Source: JBAZWV01 sp964393325 (GTDB taxonomy: Bacteria; Patescibacteriota; Patescibacteriia; 2-12-FULL-60-25). From it: a stretch of 64,000 nucleotides of DNA. Of the stretch, positions 1 through 7,685 are shown one piece after another (the stretch's first letter is position 1; each line of letters starts with the position of its first letter). The stretch spans positions 1 through 64,000 of the forward strand of contig CAYMTE010000004.1 of assembly GCA_964393325.1 (NCBI GenBank). Reading direction: 5' to 3'. The position numbers were made by a program, and so were the translations under genes. A model generated the notes under the pieces. The model ran no database searches, had not been told where the DNA came from, and saw only the letters and a list, made by a program, of their open reading frames with translations.

Positions 1-55
1 AATCTCCTAGGGGGTCAAAAGCCCCGCGAGGGTTCGAATCCCTCTCTCTCCGCCA
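1..55 (+). tRNA. tRNA-Ser, 3' part (5' part lies before the window)
   Basis: The 3' half of a class II tRNA. A long variable arm (GGGG/CCCC around 12-25), a T arm with 5-bp stem (28-32 with 40-44) and loop TTCGAAT (33-39), the 3' acceptor strand 45-51, discriminator G52 and encoded CCA 53-55 are visible. A long variable arm plus G discriminator indicates serine. The anticodon is just outside the window, so the isoacceptor cannot be named. It forms the left edge of the island described below. Confidence 0.85.
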
Positions 56-92
56 TAACAACACACCCGCCATCAGGTGGGTGTGTTGTTAT
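55..92 (+). terminator. Intrinsic terminator-like hairpin after tRNA-Ser
   Basis: A 14-bp perfect stem (55-68 pairing with 79-92) with a 10-nt loop starts at the last base of the tRNA CCA. The T content of the right arm makes it a likely terminator or processing stem for the tRNA transcript. Confidence 0.7.
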
Positions 93-169
93 GTTGAGAA
101 GGATTCGAAGGGCGCGAGAGGGCCGAGCGTGCGCAGGCCCGGTGCGCAGCGCCCCGGTACCGAGTCGGA

Positions 170-197
170 GCGAGGGGAATTTCTCTCTCTGCCACGT
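170..197 (+). other. Degenerate tRNA-Ser 3'-end-like sequence
   Basis: GCGAGG, a short gap, then TCTCTCTCTGCCACGT resembles the tRNA-Ser end at 26-55 (GCGAGGG...CTCTCTCTCCGCCA), but the T loop is lost. The trailing GCCACGT is also found after the tRNA-Ser end at 16381 and, as ACCACGT, after the remnant at 6883. It may be the scar of an earlier insertion at this tRNA. The rest of 93-411 holds no supportable gene. Confidence 0.3.
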
Positions 198-292
198 AAA
201 AAGCTCTCGCTTTTGCGTTCGCTTCACGTGGCGCTACCACACCAAAGGAAGACTTCCTTTTAGACGGAGTCACGGCTCATACAGCGAGACCT

Positions 293-332
293 AAAAAGCT
301 GCAGAATGCTTCATCGCAACTGCGGCTTTTTT
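293..332 (+). terminator. Intrinsic terminator
   Basis: Stem AAAAAGCTGCAG (293-304) with CTGCGGCTTTTTT (320-332), a 15-nt loop and a T6 tail. It lies between the tRNA remnant region and the first island gene and would insulate that gene from the tRNA promoter. Confidence 0.6.
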
Positions 333-396
333 GTATGGCGAAGTGCTGAGTGCTGAGAGGGGAAAATATGAGCACCTGTGTATTCTTGGTAACTTC

Positions 397-405
397 TGAT
401 AAGAT
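397..405 (+). promoter_or_regulatory. Extended -10 promoter of the island operon
   Basis: TGA followed by TAAGAT (400-405) is an extended -10 element. The predicted transcription start falls at or within a few bases of the ATG at 412, so the first gene would be translated from a leaderless mRNA. No good -35 is seen. Confidence 0.45.
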
Positions 406-411
406 GCCATC

Positions 412-615
412 ATGCATGAAGGGCCTTCTGTGCAAATTAAGATACCAGAGCTTTTAACGCTTCGTGAAGCGTGTGCGATTTTGAAATGTCATCCGAACAC
501 CCTGCGGAATTGGGATCGAAGCGGATTATTAAAAGCTGTTCGTATTGGGAATAGACGTGACAGGCGCTTCGTGCGTGCAGATATTGAAAAATTATTGAAA
601 CAAGAAAATTTTTGA
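412..615 (+). CDS. Small helix-turn-helix DNA-binding protein (excisionase/MerR-like)
   Basis: A 67-aa protein that is almost wholly one winged HTH. LTLREACAILKCHPNTLRNW (residues 15-34) is the helix-turn-helix and RRFVRADIEKLL the wing and last helix, as in the HTH_17/excisionase group. Such proteins either bend DNA for site-specific recombination or act as small operon regulators. It is the first gene of the island, one base before the restriction gene, so it may regulate it; alternatively it is the excisionase left from the element that brought the genes here. No integrase is present, which favours the regulatory reading, but the sequence does not decide it. Confidence 0.75.
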   Translation: MHEGPSVQIKIPELLTLREACAILKCHPNTLRNWDRSGLLKAVRIGNRRDRRFVRADIEKLLKQENF

Positions 616-616
616 T

Positions 617-3600
617 ATGTCTAAAGAAGTCGCGAGCCTTAACAGAGAGCATCAAATAACCGAAACTTTTTCATACGGCGTTATTTATATTTACTCCATT
701 CCCGATGAAAAACACAAAGGCCGCTTGAAGATAGGTAGCGCGACCATTAATTCATCCAATCCAACACAAGAAGAAATCAATGCAGCAGCTCGAGATCGTA
801 TAAAGCAACAGACCAAAACTGCAGATATTACCTACGACTTAGAGCATGCCGAACTGGCGATAACAAATAACAAAGCATTTTTTTCAGACCATGATGTCCA
901 TCAAGTACTCATGCGTTCTGGTTACAAACGTAAATCCGAGAATGTACGAAATGCTCATTCGGAGTGGTTTGAAGTTAGTTTGGAAACTGCGAAAAAAGCA
1001 GTTGTAGCCGTAAAGGAAGGTCGAAGAGCTCTAACGACCGGAGAAAAAAATACTTCCTCCGTTGCCCAATTCTTGTTTCGACCAAATCAGCTCGAAGCGA
1101 TTGAGAAAACCACTAAAGCAATCAAGAGGCATCGTAAAAATTTTCTCTGGAACGCAAAAATGCGTTTTGGCAAGACGTCTGCGGCGATGCAAGTGGCCAA
1201 GGTTAACGAAATGAAAAAAGTGCTCATTGTTACGCATCGACCAAGCGTGAGCGCAGATTGGTATGATGATTTCAATAAAGTGTTTGCTGGCACAAGGTAT
1301 GAGTATTCTTCGAAAATCAAAGGCGAGAATATAAGTACTCTCCTGAGGGCTGAAAAACCATTCGTGTACTTTGCGTCACTGCAAGATTTACGTTTGTCGA
1401 AACGGGTGGTGGAAGATGGATCTGCCGGGTCGCATGCCAAGGGTTTTGATAAAAACGAGGAGGTGTTTGATACCACATGGGACATGTTGATAGTTGATGA
1501 GGCTCATGAAGGAACTCAAAGCAGTCTTGGTGATGCTACTTTTTCAAAAATACCGACCAATTTTACTTTGCAACTTTCCGGCACTCCATTCAACATTCTG
1601 TATAAGCACGAAGAAGAGGACGTATACACTTGGGATTATGTCATGGAGCAGGAAGAAAAGCTTCACTGGGATGAACGCAATCCGGGAGCGCCAAATCCAT
1701 ATGCCGAACTACCCGCGCTTAGTATTTTCACCTATGACATCGATACGTTTAAGAGCCATATCGGTGATCTTGGCGTGAACTTTCATGATGCTCTCGATGG
1801 TGCTTTTAGATTTCATGAGTTTTTTCGAGTTCATAAGGATGCCGATGGGAATGATAAGGCCGAATTTGTTCATGAGCACATGGTAAAAAAGTTTGTAGAT
1901 CTATTGGTTGATAATACGTTGCAAACTAAGTTTCCATACGCAACAGAGGAATATCGAAACTACAACAAACATTCTCTTTGGTTGTTGCCAAACCGCGTAA
2001 AGGTTATTGAAGCAATGGAAAAATTACTCAAAGACCACTGGATTTTTGGGAACGGTCAATTTGGCATCGTAAATATTTCAGGAAATAGTGGAGATGATGA
2101 CGAAGAAGATAAGGACGCCAAGGATCGAGTCGTAAAGGCGATAAAAAGTCATGAATATAGCATTACATTGACTGGACAGCGCCTTACGACCGGTGCGTCC
2201 ATTCCAGCATGGACAGCAGTCTTTATGATGTCTGACACGAGTTCTGCCACAACATACCTGCAAACGGCGTTTCGTTGTCAGACTCCAGCGAGAATCAACG
2301 GTAAACTCAAAACGCAGGGATATGTATTTGATTTTGCTCCAGATCGTACTTTGAAGCTTGTTGCAGAAGCAATAGAGCTCAATCACAAATCAGGTAAAAC
2401 GAATTCACCCGAGCAAAAAGCTGCAATGGGAGAATTCCTTAACTTTTGTCCCATTCTCGCGGCAAAGGGTGGAACAATGAAACCATATGATGTTGGGGCA
2501 ATGCTTGAACAGCTTAAGAAAGCCATCATTGAGCGTGTTAGTCGTAATGGTTTTGATGACCCCAAACTTTATAATGACGAATTGTTGTTGCTTAACGAGC
2601 TTGATATTTCCAAGTTCAATCAACTGAAGGAGATCGTTGGTAAGTCAACAAACGAAAAAGTTAATGAAATCAAAATCAATGAACTTGGTCTTGATGAGCT
2701 CAAGGCCAAGAAGGCTGAAGAGGCCGAGCGCAAGAAGAGGCAGAAGCAAGAACTAACAGAAGATGAGAAGGAAGCTTTGAAGAAGTTAAAAGAAGCTCGG
2801 GAACAGAAGAATACCGCCATTAGCATATTGCGCGGTGTGAGCATACGTATGCCGATGTTGGTATACGGTGCGAATGTCTCAATTCGTGAAGATATTACAC
2901 TCGGCAAATTTATAGACCTTGTAGATGATGAATCATGGCAGGAATTCATGCCGGCGGGTTTGAGCAAGTCACAATTTCGTGATTTTACAAAATACTACGA
3001 CGAAGACGTATTCAAGGGTGTCGCTCATAGTATTCGTGCCAAAGCTTTCGACTGTGATGATCTTCTACCCACAGAACGCATTCAAGCGATAGTCGAAATT
3101 TTTAGTACCTTTAAGAACCCCGATAAAGAAACTGTGCTGACACCATGGAGCGTTGTAAACAAACACCTGACGTCAGCCTTCGGTGGTCATGATTTTTGTA
3201 GTGGAGTAACCGATAAGACGGGACGGCCGGAGTGGATCAGTAAAGACGTTGATACGAGTGTATGGACAAAGGATGACACCAAGATACTCGAGATTAATTC
3301 TAAATCGGGTCTGTATCCGCTTCTTGCGGCATACAATGTTTATTCAAGAAAACTCATAAAGCACAAGAAGCCCGAGGAAAAAATATTTCGGCAAATATGG
3401 AATGAAGTGTTGGAAAATAATATCTATGTACTTTGCAAGAGCCCAATGGCAAAGAGCATCACGCTCAGAACAATCGCCGGATATAGCGGTGCCAAGACTA
3501 ATATTATTCATATTCAGGACTTGGTGAGTAAATTGAAGCACGAAGAGGGCTTTAAGGACTACGAGCTGGCAGAAGAATTAAAAGAAAAATTTCGTTTATA

Positions 3601-4594
3601 CAATAATGATATGAAATTTACTGCAGTGGTGGGAAATCCACCGTATCAGGTGAACACCGGCACCAATTTCGCCACCCCGGTGTACCATCTCTTCTTTGAA
3701 GCCGCGAAAAGTTTGGATCCCGATTACGTGAGTTTGATTCACCCGGCTCGTTTTCTGTTTAATGCTGGCGCTACGCCGAAAGAATGGAATAAGCAGATGC
3801 TTAATGATAAGCATTTGAGCTTACCGTTTTATGAGCCAAATTCACAAAAGATTTTTTCAGGGGTTGATATAAAGGGTGGCGTTTGTATTACACTTTGGGA
3901 TAAAAACAATCCCAGCGGTGGGCTTGGAGGAGCTTTTGTAGCTCAGGCGGATTTGCAAACAATAATTAGCAAAGTCAAAGGAGGTGGTTTTGAAGCTATT
4001 GTAGGGTCAAGAGGCGGTACTCGTGCGAAGCGTTGGCAAGATAGCTATAAAAGGTATCGTTCATATTTTCCATCTAGTGTTTTTTCAACAAATGAAGATA
4101 TCTTTTTGAAGAATCAAAATACATCACACAGAGTTAAGCTTATTGGATTGATTAATAATAAGCGTATAGAGCGATTTGTGAGCGAGGATTTACTGGATGA
4201 TCAAGATGTCAAAAAGTGGAAGGTATTCATTCCTAAATCAAATGGCAGCGGTGCCTTTGGCGAGATATTAAGTAATCCGGTAGTTAGCGGGCCTTCTACC
4301 GGATGTACTGAGTCATTTATTCAAATTGGGCCATTTGATAATAAGATCCAAGCAGAACACTGTTTGAAATATTTAAAAACAAAATTTTGTCGAGCTATGC
4401 TTGGCACGCTAAAAGTTACCCAAGATAATCCAAAAGGTGTTTGGAGAAATGTACCCTTGCAGGACCTCACAAACAAATCAGACATTGATTGGTCAAAATC
4501 TATTCCTGAAGTAGACAAGCAGCTATATACAAAATACAAACTAGGAAAAAATGAAATAGATTTTATTGAGACGCATGTGAAACCGATGGTATAG
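617..4594 (+). CDS. Single-chain restriction-modification protein: GIY-YIG/T5orf172-like nuclease, SF2 helicase, N6-adenine methyltransferase
   Basis: A 1325-aa fusion. Residues about 20-125 resemble a T5orf172/GIY-YIG nuclease (VIYIYS, RLKIGS, ARDRI, then EWFEV). Residues about 150-600 form an SF2 motor: MRFGKT as Walker A (182-187), IVDEAHEG with DEAH at 294-297, LSGTPF near 320, and an ITLTGQRLTTGASIP...QTAFRCQTP C-terminal RecA lobe. A charged coiled coil (about 690-740) follows. The last half is a gamma-class methyltransferase: VLTP (motif X-like), ILEINSKSG (motif I, about 890) and NPPY (motif IV, about 1007), then a target-recognition-like tail. The order nuclease-motor-methylase-TRD is that of type ISP restriction enzymes, but with the usual Mrr-like nuclease replaced. 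Expected role: cutting unmodified foreign DNA. It lies 3 bp before its partner gene. Confidence 0.8.
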   Translation: MSKEVASLNREHQITETFSYGVIYIYSIPDEKHKGRLKIGSATINSSNPTQEEINAAARDRIKQQTKTADITYDLEHAELAITNNKAFFSDHDVHQVLMRSGYKRKSENVRNAHSEWFEVSLETAKKAVVAVKEGRRALTTGEKNTSSVAQFLFRPNQLEAIEKTTKAIKRHRKNFLWNAKMRFGKTSAAMQVAKVNEMKKVLIVTHRPSVSADWYDDFNKVFAGTRYEYSSKIKGENISTLLRAEKPFVYFASLQDLRLSKRVVEDGSAGSHAKGFDKNEEVFDTTWDMLIVDEAHEGTQSSLGDATFSKIPTNFTLQLSGTPFNILYKHEEEDVYTWDYVMEQEEKLHWDERNPGAPNPYAELPALSIFTYDIDTFKSHIGDLGVNFHDALDGAFRFHEFFRVHKDADGNDKAEFVHEHMVKKFVDLLVDNTLQTKFPYATEEYRNYNKHSLWLLPNRVKVIEAMEKLLKDHWIFGNGQFGIVNISGNSGDDDEEDKDAKDRVVKAIKSHEYSITLTGQRLTTGASIPAWTAVFMMSDTSSATTYLQTAFRCQTPARINGKLKTQGYVFDFAPDRTLKLVAEAIELNHKSGKTNSPEQKAAMGEFLNFCPILAAKGGTMKPYDVGAMLEQLKKAIIERVSRNGFDDPKLYNDELLLLNELDISKFNQLKEIVGKSTNEKVNEIKINELGLDELKAKKAEEAERKKRQKQELTEDEKEALKKLKEAREQKNTAISILRGVSIRMPMLVYGANVSIREDITLGKFIDLVDDESWQEFMPAGLSKSQFRDFTKYYDEDVFKGVAHSIRAKAFDCDDLLPTERIQAIVEIFSTFKNPDKETVLTPWSVVNKHLTSAFGGHDFCSGVTDKTGRPEWISKDVDTSVWTKDDTKILEINSKSGLYPLLAAYNVYSRKLIKHKKPEEKIFRQIWNEVLENNIYVLCKSPMAKSITLRTIAGYSGAKTNIIHIQDLVSKLKHEEGFKDYELAEELKEKFRLYNNDMKFTAVVGNPPYQVNTGTNFATPVYHLFFEAAKSLDPDYVSLIHPARFLFNAGATPKEWNKQMLNDKHLSLPFYEPNSQKIFSGVDIKGGVCITLWDKNNPSGGLGGAFVAQADLQTIISKVKGGGFEAIVGSRGGTRAKRWQDSYKRYRSYFPSSVFSTNEDIFLKNQNTSHRVKLIGLINNKRIERFVSEDLLDDQDVKKWKVFIPKSNGSGAFGEILSNPVVSGPSTGCTESFIQIGPFDNKIQAEHCLKYLKTKFCRAMLGTLKVTQDNPKGVWRNVPLQDLTNKSDIDWSKSIPEVDKQLYTKYKLGKNEIDFIETHVKPMV

Positions 4595-4597
4595 CGT

Positions 4598-5518
4598 ATG
4601 GTCGCAAAGAAGAGCGAAATTGATATCTTGGAAAGCGTCCTTCGTAAAAAAGGCGTTTTGCTTGATATCCTGCTCCACGACCGCACTACCAAAAAAAATA
4701 TAGTCTGGGCAACTGATTCGTACGAAAAACTTGGTAAAGAGTTTGCATCAAAAAATCACATTCAGCCCGATTTAGTGACCGGGAAGTTTAGGTTACTTAT
4801 ACAACCGCGTGCCGCCAAGAGCTTAGAAGAGCAACGTCGACGCACGAAGGATAAGGCGGAGGTATTCACACCGCTCAGGGCAGTCGATCAAATAAATAAG
4901 GCGGTTGAACAGAGCCCGGTGAATAAGGAGAATTGGCAAGGATATGTTCGCGAGCTTAAGCTCGAAATTACCTGCGGAGAAGCGCCATTTATTGTAAGCC
5001 GCTATAATCCAACGGCACATGGCGTGCTGATTCATCTGGATAGTCGCGTTGGTTTTTTAGATCGAAAATTAAAAGTTGTATCTAGATTTTGTCAGAGTAA
5101 GGATGAGTGGTTGCATTGGGCAAAAGAGGCTTTCAAAGCGAGTTATGGCTATGAGTGGCAGGGCGATAATATTCTTCTTGCACGAGAGAATTTGCTTTAC
5201 TCGTTGATTGATTACTATAAGGATAAATTTAAGCAGCTCCCGTCTCTTAGGATTCAAGAAGATTTTGCAGAAATTATAAGCTGGAACATTTTTCAAATGG
5301 ATGGTCTGAGGTGTGTTGTGCCCATGAGTTGCCACAACGAGAACATTCTCATTCCAGGCGAATTAACTTTATTCGGAGAGACGCCAGGCAAAATTGAAAA
5401 ACACGAATGTGAGGGTTGTACATATGGGCGGCCAAGTAAGCATAACGGTAGGTATGTGAAAATAATGGATTGGAATAAGAATAAAATCATTCGGTTTATT
5501 GATCTTATGCTTCGATAG
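4598..5518 (+). CDS. DNA methyltransferase-like partner subunit of the restriction system
   Basis: 306 aa. KAEVFTP (about residues 86-92) matches methylase motif X and ELKLEITCGEAP (about 127-138) matches a SAM-binding motif I. At the place where a catalytic NPPY would be expected there is ISWNIFQMDG, so no canonical motif IV is visible. Proteins of this kind are annotated as restriction endonuclease subunit M and occur beside large helicase-methylase proteins. I infer an accessory or specificity subunit whose catalytic activity is uncertain. It starts 3 bp after the upstream gene, so the two are translated together. The C-terminal part with a CxxC (HECEGCTYGRP) may bind zinc. Confidence 0.65.
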   Translation: MVAKKSEIDILESVLRKKGVLLDILLHDRTTKKNIVWATDSYEKLGKEFASKNHIQPDLVTGKFRLLIQPRAAKSLEEQRRRTKDKAEVFTPLRAVDQINKAVEQSPVNKENWQGYVRELKLEITCGEAPFIVSRYNPTAHGVLIHLDSRVGFLDRKLKVVSRFCQSKDEWLHWAKEAFKASYGYEWQGDNILLARENLLYSLIDYYKDKFKQLPSLRIQEDFAEIISWNIFQMDGLRCVVPMSCHNENILIPGELTLFGETPGKIEKHECEGCTYGRPSKHNGRYVKIMDWNKNKIIRFIDLMLR

Positions 5519-5580
5519 ATTGCTTTTGAGGGCGCTTGTTATCTCTCAAGCTGACATGATTGAACGAGAATTCTCAAAAC

Positions 5581-5597
5581 TTAGGTTATTAACCTAA
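5581..5597. repeat. Short palindrome TTAGGTTA-T-TAACCTAA
   Basis: A perfect 8-1-8 inverted repeat just before a larger hairpin in the 227-bp gap between the restriction genes and the zinc-ribbon gene. Size and symmetry fit an operator for a dimeric regulator such as the island HTH protein; this is inference. Confidence 0.35.
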
Positions 5598-5608
5598 AAA
5601 CCTAAGCT

Positions 5609-5649
5609 TTGCGTGAATGGATGCCGTTTTCGGCACTTCATTCACGCAA
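5609..5649 (+). terminator. Long hairpin after the restriction operon
   Basis: An 11-bp arm TTGCGTGAATG (5609-5619) pairs with CATTCACGCAA (5639-5649), with an inner TGCCG-TTTT-CGGCA stem. No T tract follows, so it is either a Rho-independent terminator of weak type, an mRNA-stabilising 3' stem, or an operator. It ends the two-gene restriction transcript. Confidence 0.45.
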
Positions 5650-5745
5650 TCTTGAATTGCTAAAACCGCGTACAAAAACCCAAAAACCCAAAATCGTGAA
5701 TAGAGAAGTTGCTATTTAATTCACTTTAAGGAATGGTTGAACCAT

Positions 5746-5940
5746 ATGCCTACAACCGAAACTTCCTACAAATGCAAAAAGTGTGGCGATGTGATCCCGG
5801 CAAATACCAACAAGAAGCTCACGACCTGCAAATGTGGCGCGTTGTCCGTGGATGGATGTAAGGAATACGTGCGAGTTATTGGCAAAGAAGGAGATTGGGT
5901 TTGTATACAGCGTCAACCAGAACAGGATCAACGTATATGA
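5746..5940 (+). CDS. Small zinc-ribbon protein (DUF7695-like)
   Basis: 64 aa. YKCKKCGDVIPA and then TCKCGALSVDG give two Cys pairs spaced as in a zinc ribbon, followed by YVRVIG. The pattern matches small proteins annotated DUF7695. I chose ATG 5746, preceded by AAGGA 14 bases upstream; a TTG at 5737 in the same frame is an alternative. Its TGA overlaps the next ATG (ATGA at 5937-5940), so it is translationally coupled to the SEC-C protein. Function unknown; position within the island suggests a defence or counter-defence accessory. Confidence 0.65.
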   Translation: MPTTETSYKCKKCGDVIPANTNKKLTTCKCGALSVDGCKEYVRVIGKEGDWVCIQRQPEQDQRI

Positions 5941-6680
5941 AAAAAGTTGGACGAAATGACCCATGTCCGTGCGGAGCTAAGAAGTCCGATGGAACTCCGG
6001 TTAAATTCAAGAAATGTCACCAAAATAAGGAAGTTGGCGGTCTAAAGCTCCCTGGAGGTTTTGCTGTTGGGCCGATGTACTTCAGTGCTAATGGGAAGCA
6101 AAGCAGCATCTCCATGGGTCCTCCTATTATCGCTTTTGATTATAGTGTAACCAATGCATTGAATCGTTTAGGTCGTGTAGGGAGATTGTCTATTGATGAA
6201 TTTCAGACTGAATTCAACTCATTGGTTGATAATTTGATTGCAGATTCATTGATATATTTACAAAATCGATTAAAGCTCATTAGGGCTAAAAGCAGCGTTG
6301 GCCAGATGAATAGCACGGATGCTGCTTTAAAAGAATATGATAAGGATTCGATCGATCTCCGTTCTTTGTGTGATTTTGATACTTTGAAGCAGTTGGACAG
6401 AGTCCGTGGACGCAAGCACCATTCAGATAGACGTTATGATGCTGATTATACAATCGGCTCGATTTCCTACGATTCGATCGACAAGTTACGTAATCTTGCC
6501 TCAAAAATTCGTGACGAAATTCACAGAATTGATGACGCGCTCTCCAGAACTCACCCGAGTCATGAAATAAAGATTGAGCAGACTAAAAACAGCACCTCTA
6601 TCGAGTTTCACTCCATCGGACACGCGCTTGATTTGACGGGTAAAGGAAAGATCGTGCCTCAAAAGCCACCACTTGAATGA
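5937..6680 (+). CDS. SEC-C motif protein of unknown function
   Basis: 247 aa. The N-terminus GRNDPCPCGAKK...FKKCHQ is a SEC-C zinc-binding motif (CxCx-C-H), as found at the end of SecA and on many phage-defence and nucleic-acid proteins. The remaining about 220 residues are mostly helical and not recognised. The start is taken at 5937 because it overlaps the previous stop as ATGA; the reading frame is open further upstream but that part overlaps the zinc-ribbon gene. Last gene of the island, followed at once by a terminator. Confidence 0.65.
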   Translation: MKKVGRNDPCPCGAKKSDGTPVKFKKCHQNKEVGGLKLPGGFAVGPMYFSANGKQSSISMGPPIIAFDYSVTNALNRLGRVGRLSIDEFQTEFNSLVDNLIADSLIYLQNRLKLIRAKSSVGQMNSTDAALKEYDKDSIDLRSLCDFDTLKQLDRVRGRKHHSDRRYDADYTIGSISYDSIDKLRNLASKIRDEIHRIDDALSRTHPSHEIKIEQTKNSTSIEFHSIGHALDLTGKGKIVPQKPPLE

Positions 6681-6682
6681 AC

Positions 6683-6711
6683 GCAAAAACCCTCCTAGCG
6701 AGGGGTTTTGC
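6683..6711 (+). terminator. Intrinsic terminator of the island operon
   Basis: GCAAAAACCCTC (6683-6694), loop CTAGC, GAGGGGTTTTGC (6700-6711), starting three bases after the SEC-C stop codon. The A- and T-rich outer arms make it bidirectional. Confidence 0.75.
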
Positions 6712-6725
6712 ATGCCTTCCCAAAC

Positions 6726-6744
6726 GTTGCCCACCGGTTGCCCA
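6726..6744. repeat. Direct repeats GTTGCCCA near the right island end
   Basis: GTTGCCCA occurs at 6726-6733 and 6737-6744 (11-bp period), and a variant GTTGCTCA at 6915-6922 on the other side of the tRNA remnant, within a longer 18-nt similarity (6733-6750 and 6911-6928, 3 mismatches). Such repeats beside an attachment core are the usual layout of recombinase arm sites. Confidence 0.35.
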
Positions 6745-6862
6745 TGATTATTTAATTAGAGGTTTTTCCTGCTATTTTGCGAGTGTTCGTGTGAATATCC
6801 TGTCCGTTCGTGTTTGCAATCTTTTCCGCACCGTTGAGCCTCTTTCCTCGTTACCCGCACTT

Positions 6863-6886
6863 GGGTTCGAATCCCTCTCTCCACCA
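6863..6886 (+). other. tRNA-Ser 3'-end remnant (right attachment site)
   Basis: GGGTTCGAATCCCTCTCT (6863-6880) is identical to 30-47 of the tRNA-Ser at the window start and is followed by CCACCA. There is no tRNA 5' part upstream. It is followed by CACGTCGTTCGCGAA, close to the CACGTCGCTCGCGAA that follows the intact tRNA-Ser at 16296-16384. This is what integration into a tRNA-Ser gene leaves behind. Confidence 0.7.
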
Positions 6887-6929
6887 CGTCGTTCGCGAAC
6901 GATGTGGTTTACCGGTTGCTCATAATAAA

Positions 6930-6951
6930 AACGTCTCTCAGGTGAGAGACG
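6930..6951 (-). terminator. Intrinsic terminator of the 6968-7501 gene
   Basis: CGTCTCTC (6932-6939) pairs with GAGAGACG (6944-6951); on the minus strand it is followed by TTTTTATTAT. It lies 17 bases past the stop of the minus-strand gene. Confidence 0.7.
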
Positions 6952-6967
6952 GATGAGCTGAAGCTCG

Positions 6968-7501
6968 TTAGGACGACGAGTTGTGCGGCACTTCGCCAAA
7001 CAACTGCGTCGCAAATGAACTGATGATGCGTAGCGCCTGCTCGGTGGACAGGGCGGGAACCTCTTCCGCGGTACTCGATAGGTCGAGCAACAGCTCGAGC
7101 ACGATCGCGTTCGCCGGGTTTTTCGCCATCATCTTATCGTAAAACTGACCAAACTCTTCCGCCTGCTGCATCTCAGCTTCTGGCGTGCTGCACTGCCAGG
7201 TTTCGTCCTCCTTGTCGTATTCGAGCGCGAGGAGATGCGTCTCTCCTTTGAAGAACCACACGTACACGGAGGTGCTATCGCACCAGCTTAACCGATCCGC
7301 TGGATCGAGAAAAAAGCTGACTCCCCAGTGTAGGCTGTATTCGCCTTTTGCGTACTCATGGCTGAATGCCGTCCGACCGAGTCGGTTGGATTCGATGCTC
7401 TTATCGGTCAGGGGGAGTTTGCCCAGGATGGCCGAGAGCGCCGTTTCGACCTCTTCACACTTGAGGATGCATGGAACAAGAGCTCGTACGTTAGGGTGCA
7501 T
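6968..7501 (-). CDS. Unknown 177-aa protein
   Basis: No recognised family. The protein is soluble-looking, acidic overall and Trp-containing (YSLHWGVSFFL, VYVWFF), with a helical C-terminus rich in Glu and Ala and an end PHNSSS. The start is supported by GGAGG eight bases before the ATG at 7501. It is a single-gene unit with its own terminator, immediately outside the right island end. Codon use resembles the backbone rather than the island. Confidence 0.6.
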   Translation of the reverse strand: MHPNVRALVPCILKCEEVETALSAILGKLPLTDKSIESNRLGRTAFSHEYAKGEYSLHWGVSFFLDPADRLSWCDSTSVYVWFFKGETHLLALEYDKEDETWQCSTPEAEMQQAEEFGQFYDKMMAKNPANAIVLELLLDLSSTAEEVPALSTEQALRIISSFATQLFGEVPHNSSS

Positions 7502-7645
7502 GGTTCCTCCACGAAGATTGAACTATAACGAGTTGGAAAAATCAATAAGCGCATGGGGAGAAGTTGCGTTGATAGAAAACAATGCGACGAATGTGTTCGA
7601 GGTGCATGAGCGCACGTTCTGTTTTTCTCGTGATGCGACGTTCAG

Positions 7646-7685
7646 ATAAAAAAAGAAGAGGCGGGTGCCAGTGTGGCCCCGCCTC
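7646..7685 (-). terminator. Strong intrinsic terminator of the structured RNA
   Basis: On the minus strand GAGGCGGG-GCCA-CAC-TGGC-A-CCCGCCTC (12 bp with one bulge), followed by TTCTTTTTTT. Textbook Rho-independent terminator pointing away from the promoter at 8171-8199. Confidence 0.85.

Larger units (their letters stand above)
30..6886. mobile_element. tRNA-Ser-bounded defence island (about 6.8 kb)
   Basis: Bounded by an 18-bp perfect direct repeat, 30-47 and 6863-6880, made of the T loop and acceptor of tRNA-Ser. The interior carries HTH, restriction-modification and small zinc-protein genes, is clearly richer in A+T than the rest of the window, and is transcribed outward from the tRNA. 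No integrase or transposase gene lies inside, so it is either a remnant or mobilised in trans. Confidence 0.6.

Noticed and set aside
55..6886. Integrase, transposase or insertion sequence inside the island
   Set aside because: None of the encoded proteins shows recombinase or DDE features; the HTH protein at 412 is too small and is only excisionase-like.
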